From an uncultured Anderseniella sp. (lineage in GTDB: Bacteria > Pseudomonadota > Alphaproteobacteria > Rhizobiales > Aestuariivirgaceae): DNA of 64,000 bases. The position numbers and the translations under genes are program-made. The stretch is from assembly GCA_947488295.1 (NCBI GenBank), contig CANKYU010000003.1:1-64000 (forward strand). The letters are read 5' to 3'. The notes under the pieces were generated by a model. The model was not told the DNA's origin, searched no databases, and saw only the letters and a program-made list of their open reading frames with translations. This document shows, piece by piece, positions 61,507 through 64,000 of this stretch. Every line of letters begins with the position of its first letter. The first letter of the stretch is position 1.

Positions 61507-61977
61507 TTACCTGGCGGTCATGACCGGTTCACAGTTCACCGGGAAATTCACCGAGCGGGCGATGAAACAGTATTTGTGAATGTCGTGGTGAATGTCATGT
61601 GCCCGGACAAGGTCACAACCGGCTTCGACGGTGATGTGCGGGCGCAGGGTTGCATTCAGGAAACGGCCGGAACCGTCGGGCATGTTTTCACCTTGCGCCA
61701 CCGGGTCATCCCGGTAGCTGAGAACGGTAATCTTGTCGACGCTGGCCAGGTGCAGGTACCACAGCATGTGGCACGCCGACAGCGCGGAGATAAGCAGGTC
61801 TTCCGGGTTCATCAGCGCCGGATCACCGCCCAGCAGCGGGTCGTTGGAGCAGTGGATGACCGGTTTTCCCGGCACTGCAATATCCCACGTCCTGTCATAT
61901 CCCTTGTAGGTCCTGGTGCCTTCGCCGGTATTGCCGGTCCACTCGACGCGGCTTGTATAAGTGTGGTTGCTGACCAT
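61507..61977 (-). CDS. OsmC/Ohr family protein
   Basis: 156 residues from the ATG at 61977. SNHTYTSRVEWTGNTGEGT at the start, NPEDLLISALSACHMLWYLHLAS with the active Cys of the OsmC fold and a second Cys late (HKYCFIARSVNFPVNCEPV). It reduces organic peroxides with thiol chemistry in the cytoplasm. It is divergent from a GntR gene; the strong palindrome lies in the shared promoter. Confidence 0.88.
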   Translation of the reverse strand: MVSNHTYTSRVEWTGNTGEGTRTYKGYDRTWDIAVPGKPVIHCSNDPLLGGDPALMNPEDLLISALSACHMLWYLHLASVDKITVLSYRDDPVAQGENMPDGSGRFLNATLRPHITVEAGCDLVRAHDIHHDIHKYCFIARSVNFPVNCEPVMTAR

Positions 61978-61989
61978 GATTGACTCCAA

Positions 61990-62007
61990 ATGTATACATG
62001 TATACAT
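61990..62007. promoter_or_regulatory. Perfect 18-base palindrome, likely GntR operator
   Basis: ATGTATACATGTATACAT is its own complement and contains the GTATAC half twice. It lies 13 bases before the OsmC start codon and 42 before that of the GntR gene. GntR/FCD proteins bind TTGTATAC-type repeats, so it most likely regulates both. Confidence 0.8.
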
Positions 62008-62048
62008 AATTTCTACCGGATTGACCGGCTGTTTTCAAGGCGAAAACC

Positions 62049-62672
62049 ATGACTGACGACACTATCGTGGACGGACTGCGCAGCGAGATACTGAACGGTG
62101 AGCTGCTGCCCGGCTCGGAACTGCACCAGGCCAATATTGCCGAGCGTTTCGGTGCCAGCCGCATACCGGTCAGGGACGCGCTGGCGTCACTGGCTGCTGA
62201 ACGGCTGGTGACCATCCGGCCCAATCGCGGTGCCTGGGTGGTGAGCCTGTCGCCGGTGGAAATCGAAGAAGTATTCGAACTGCGCATCATGATGGAATGC
62301 AATTGCGCGCGCGCAGCCGCCGCGGCCGCGTCACCTGAACAGCTTGACGAGGTACGCTACCAGTTGCGTCGCTCATCGCTGGAAGCGGGCAGGGCAGGGT
62401 GGAGCAATGGCGATCGGGCTTTCCACGAAGCGCTGTACCAGTCGGCTGAAAAGCCGCGCCATGTCCGCCTGATCGGCGAACTGCGCAATCTCTGCCGGGT
62501 CCATGCCAAAGGCTACGACAGCCTCAAGACCCATACGCCGCGCTGGCTTGAGGATCATGAGGCAATCGCGGCGGAATTTGTCGCCGGGCGCGCGAGCGCG
62601 TGTGAAAAGGCACTGCGCCGACATTTGTCTGCAACCCGTGACGTGCTGCTCCAGGCAATGTCTGAAACTTAG
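62049..62672 (+). CDS. GntR family regulator with FCD domain
   Basis: 207 residues. HTH: IVDGLRSEILNGELLPGSELHQANIAERFGASRIPVRDALASLAAERLVTIRPNRGAWV (in pieces); FCD domain with EIEEVFELRIMMECNCARAAA, FHEALYQSAEKP and EDHEAIAAEFVAG carrying the metal-binding His and Asp residues. It senses an organic acid. Its stop overlaps the DMT gene stop. Confidence 0.92.
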   Translation: MTDDTIVDGLRSEILNGELLPGSELHQANIAERFGASRIPVRDALASLAAERLVTIRPNRGAWVVSLSPVEIEEVFELRIMMECNCARAAAAAASPEQLDEVRYQLRRSSLEAGRAGWSNGDRAFHEALYQSAEKPRHVRLIGELRNLCRVHAKGYDSLKTHTPRWLEDHEAIAAEFVAGRASACEKALRRHLSATRDVLLQAMSET

Positions 62673-63589
62673 CTGCGCACTACAATCAGGCCGGCCCCGG
62701 CAATCAGGCCCATGCCTATGACAGTTATCAGGTCCGGTGTTTCCGCAAACAGCACGAACCCGAAGATGGTCGAGAAGATCAGGTAGCTGTAGTCGAACGT
62801 CGCGATGATCACCGGGCGGGCAGCCTGGTAAGCCGCCGCAAGCCCGACGCCTATGCCGACAATCAGTACGGCCAGTACCGTGACGAGGACGCACTCGCGC
62901 ACCGTCATGGCGGCCCATGTGCCAGACAAGAACGGCGGAAGAAGCGTGAGGCCCGGTTGCCAGGCCAGCAGAACAAGACTGACTGCCGCGCCGGTGACGA
63001 GCAAAACCAGGTTCAGCGAAATCGCAAGCGCCACAGGTGTGTCGTGCTGGCACCGGTCGCGGGTAATGATAGCGCCCAGCGCATAGAACAAGCCGGACAG
63101 GACCGGCAGCAGGACCAGCGGCGAAAACTCTTCGGTGCCCGGCCTGATGATCAGCAGCACGCCCGAAAACCCGGTGGCCACCGCCAGCCAGCCCCTCGTG
63201 TTTACCGGCTCACCAATCAGCATTGCCGACAGCATCGCGATGAACAGCGGTCCGGTGTAAAATCCCGCCGCCAGTGTGGACAGCGGCAACACCGGAATGG
63301 CCGCGTAAAGCGAAACATACATCAATACCAGCAGACAGGATCTCAACGTCACCCAGCGCGCTGTAGCCGCTGCCAGAGCGGCCCGCGTGTTCGGCCTCAG
63401 TCCGGCAATAACCGCCAGCGCCGGCAGGGCGAGTGAGGAGCGCAGCACATAGAGCTGCCACAGTGTCAGGTCGGAGCTGGCATACTTGATGATGGCATCC
63501 TGCAGCGCCATCAGGAACACGGCGAAAACGATCAGGCAGGCGCCCGTGACCGGATTGTCGGGGCGGGAGGTGACGGTTGAGATGGTCAT
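62669..63589 (-). CDS. EamA/DMT superfamily permease
   Basis: 306 residues, ten helices in two EamA halves; the start VTGACLIVFAVFLMALQDAIIKYAS and PVLPLSTLAAGFYTGPLFIAMLSAMLIGEPVN mark the first half, FDYSYLIFSTIFGFVLFAETPD the second. An exporter of small metabolites or amino acids. It is convergent with GntR and divergent from a LysR gene. Confidence 0.87.
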   Translation of the reverse strand: MTISTVTSRPDNPVTGACLIVFAVFLMALQDAIIKYASSDLTLWQLYVLRSSLALPALAVIAGLRPNTRAALAAATARWVTLRSCLLVLMYVSLYAAIPVLPLSTLAAGFYTGPLFIAMLSAMLIGEPVNTRGWLAVATGFSGVLLIIRPGTEEFSPLVLLPVLSGLFYALGAIITRDRCQHDTPVALAISLNLVLLVTGAAVSLVLLAWQPGLTLLPPFLSGTWAAMTVRECVLVTVLAVLIVGIGVGLAAAYQAARPVIIATFDYSYLIFSTIFGFVLFAETPDLITVIGMGLIAGAGLIVVRS

Positions 63590-63651
63590 GGGATGTCCTC
63601 GACAGTTGTATTGAGGTCACCATAGGTGAGACATGACTATTCAATTAGAGA

Positions 63652-63663
63652 TTGCATATGCAA
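63652..63663. promoter_or_regulatory. Palindrome between DMT permease and LysR gene
   Basis: TTGCATATGCAA is a perfect 12-base palindrome, 25 bases before the LysR start and 63 from the permease start; the wider GAGATTGC/GCAACTC is nearly symmetric. It is a good candidate LysR binding site for control of the permease. Confidence 0.5.
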
Positions 63664-63687
63664 CTCACTATTGTCATTTTTCGAACA

Positions 63688-64000
63688 ATGAGCATGAGAC
63701 CTTTCAACGGTATCGAAATATTCCTGGCCATCGTCCGGCAGGGCTCTTTGCGTTCGGCCGCCAAATCGCTGGGCATGGGCGCGCCTGCGGTCAGCTACCG
63801 GCTCAAGGCGCTGGAACGTGAACTGGGTGTCACCCTGCTGGTTCGCACCACCCGCTCCATCGAACTGACGGACGCCGGGCGCGCCCTGCTGAACCGGGCT
63901 GGCCCGGCCTTTGCCCAGATTGACGAGGCGATTGCCGAAGCGCGCGAGGCGGGCCGGGCCAAGACCGGCACATTGCGCCTCACACTGCCATGGAGTGCCT
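63688..64000 (+). CDS. LysR family regulator, N-terminal part (runs off window)
   Basis: About 104 residues before the window ends. HTH: FNGIEIFLAIVRQGSLRSAAKSLGMGAPAVSYRLKALERELG (in pieces), then LLVRTTRSIELTDAGRALL, typical of LysR regulators. The start is 63688 or 63694 (MSMRPF). It is divergent from the DMT permease gene, which is probably its target. Confidence 0.9.
   Translation, partial: MSMRPFNGIEIFLAIVRQGSLRSAAKSLGMGAPAVSYRLKALERELGVTLLVRTTRSIELTDAGRALLNRAGPAFAQIDEAIAEAREAGRAKTGTLRLTLPWSA

Overview
The window is GC-rich chromosomal DNA of an alphaproteobacterium, probably of the Hyphomicrobiales group. The support is the gene set: an NDUFS4-type complex I accessory subunit, a two-domain cold-shock protein, DUF192, AzlCD, many divergent regulator/transporter pairs, and very frequent ATGA/GTGA stop-start overlaps. 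This placement is an inference. There is no prophage, integrase, CRISPR array or rRNA, and only two tRNA genes (Pro-TGG, Arg-TCT).

Layout. 1-5.7 kb: the N-terminus of a BCCT transporter, a double cold-shock protein, DUF192, tRNA-Pro, the NDUFS4-like subunit, tRNA-Arg, two secreted orphans and an MFS permease. 5.9-12 kb: a histidine kinase/OmpR pair, a GNAT, a P-loop NTPase and a large secreted orphan. 12.2-16.4 kb: a tight operon of SLC13-type permease, glycerate kinase and GH24 lysozyme-like protein, then an ArsR/SRPBCC pair behind a double operator. 16.4-31 kb: small regulator-target modules (CGNR/AzlCD, HxlR/monooxygenase, Lrp/LysE, HxlR/SMP-30, LysR/SDR, GlxA-type/FAD monooxygenase), each with a recognisable or candidate inverted repeat in the shared promoter or next to the regulator. 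A 47-bp tandem repeat array sits at 27.7 kb and a MITE-like element at 31.4 kb.

32-41.6 kb: an IlvD/Edd dehydratase; a minus-strand operon with GNAT, a selenium-binding/methanethiol-oxidase protein, a 2Fe-2S ferredoxin, a CoA-binding protein and a small membrane protein; an ECF sigma/anti-sigma pair followed by a fasciclin protein and a Tat-exported MsrB; and a MerR-TipAS regulator. 41.8-49 kb: a frameshifted serine beta-lactamase-like gene, a membrane LytTR regulator, a secreted lectin-like protein, a mosaic of hairpin-forming repeats with compensatory changes, a class III adenylate cyclase and a TIGR03032-like protein.

49-64 kb: a 1128-residue autotransporter with nine 29-residue repeats and a perfect 19-bp stem-loop in its leader, an AtuA-type two-gene unit, a DeoR-controlled UgpBAEC-like ABC importer operon ending in an EEP phosphodiesterase and a HAD-like protein, an OsmC/GntR divergent pair, a DMT permease and a truncated LysR gene.

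The most unusual items are the repeat families at 27.7 and 45.4 kb, the autotransporter leader hairpin, the permease/kinase/lysozyme operon and the methanethiol-oxidase/ferredoxin operon. All functional calls are from reading the sequence; no database search was run.
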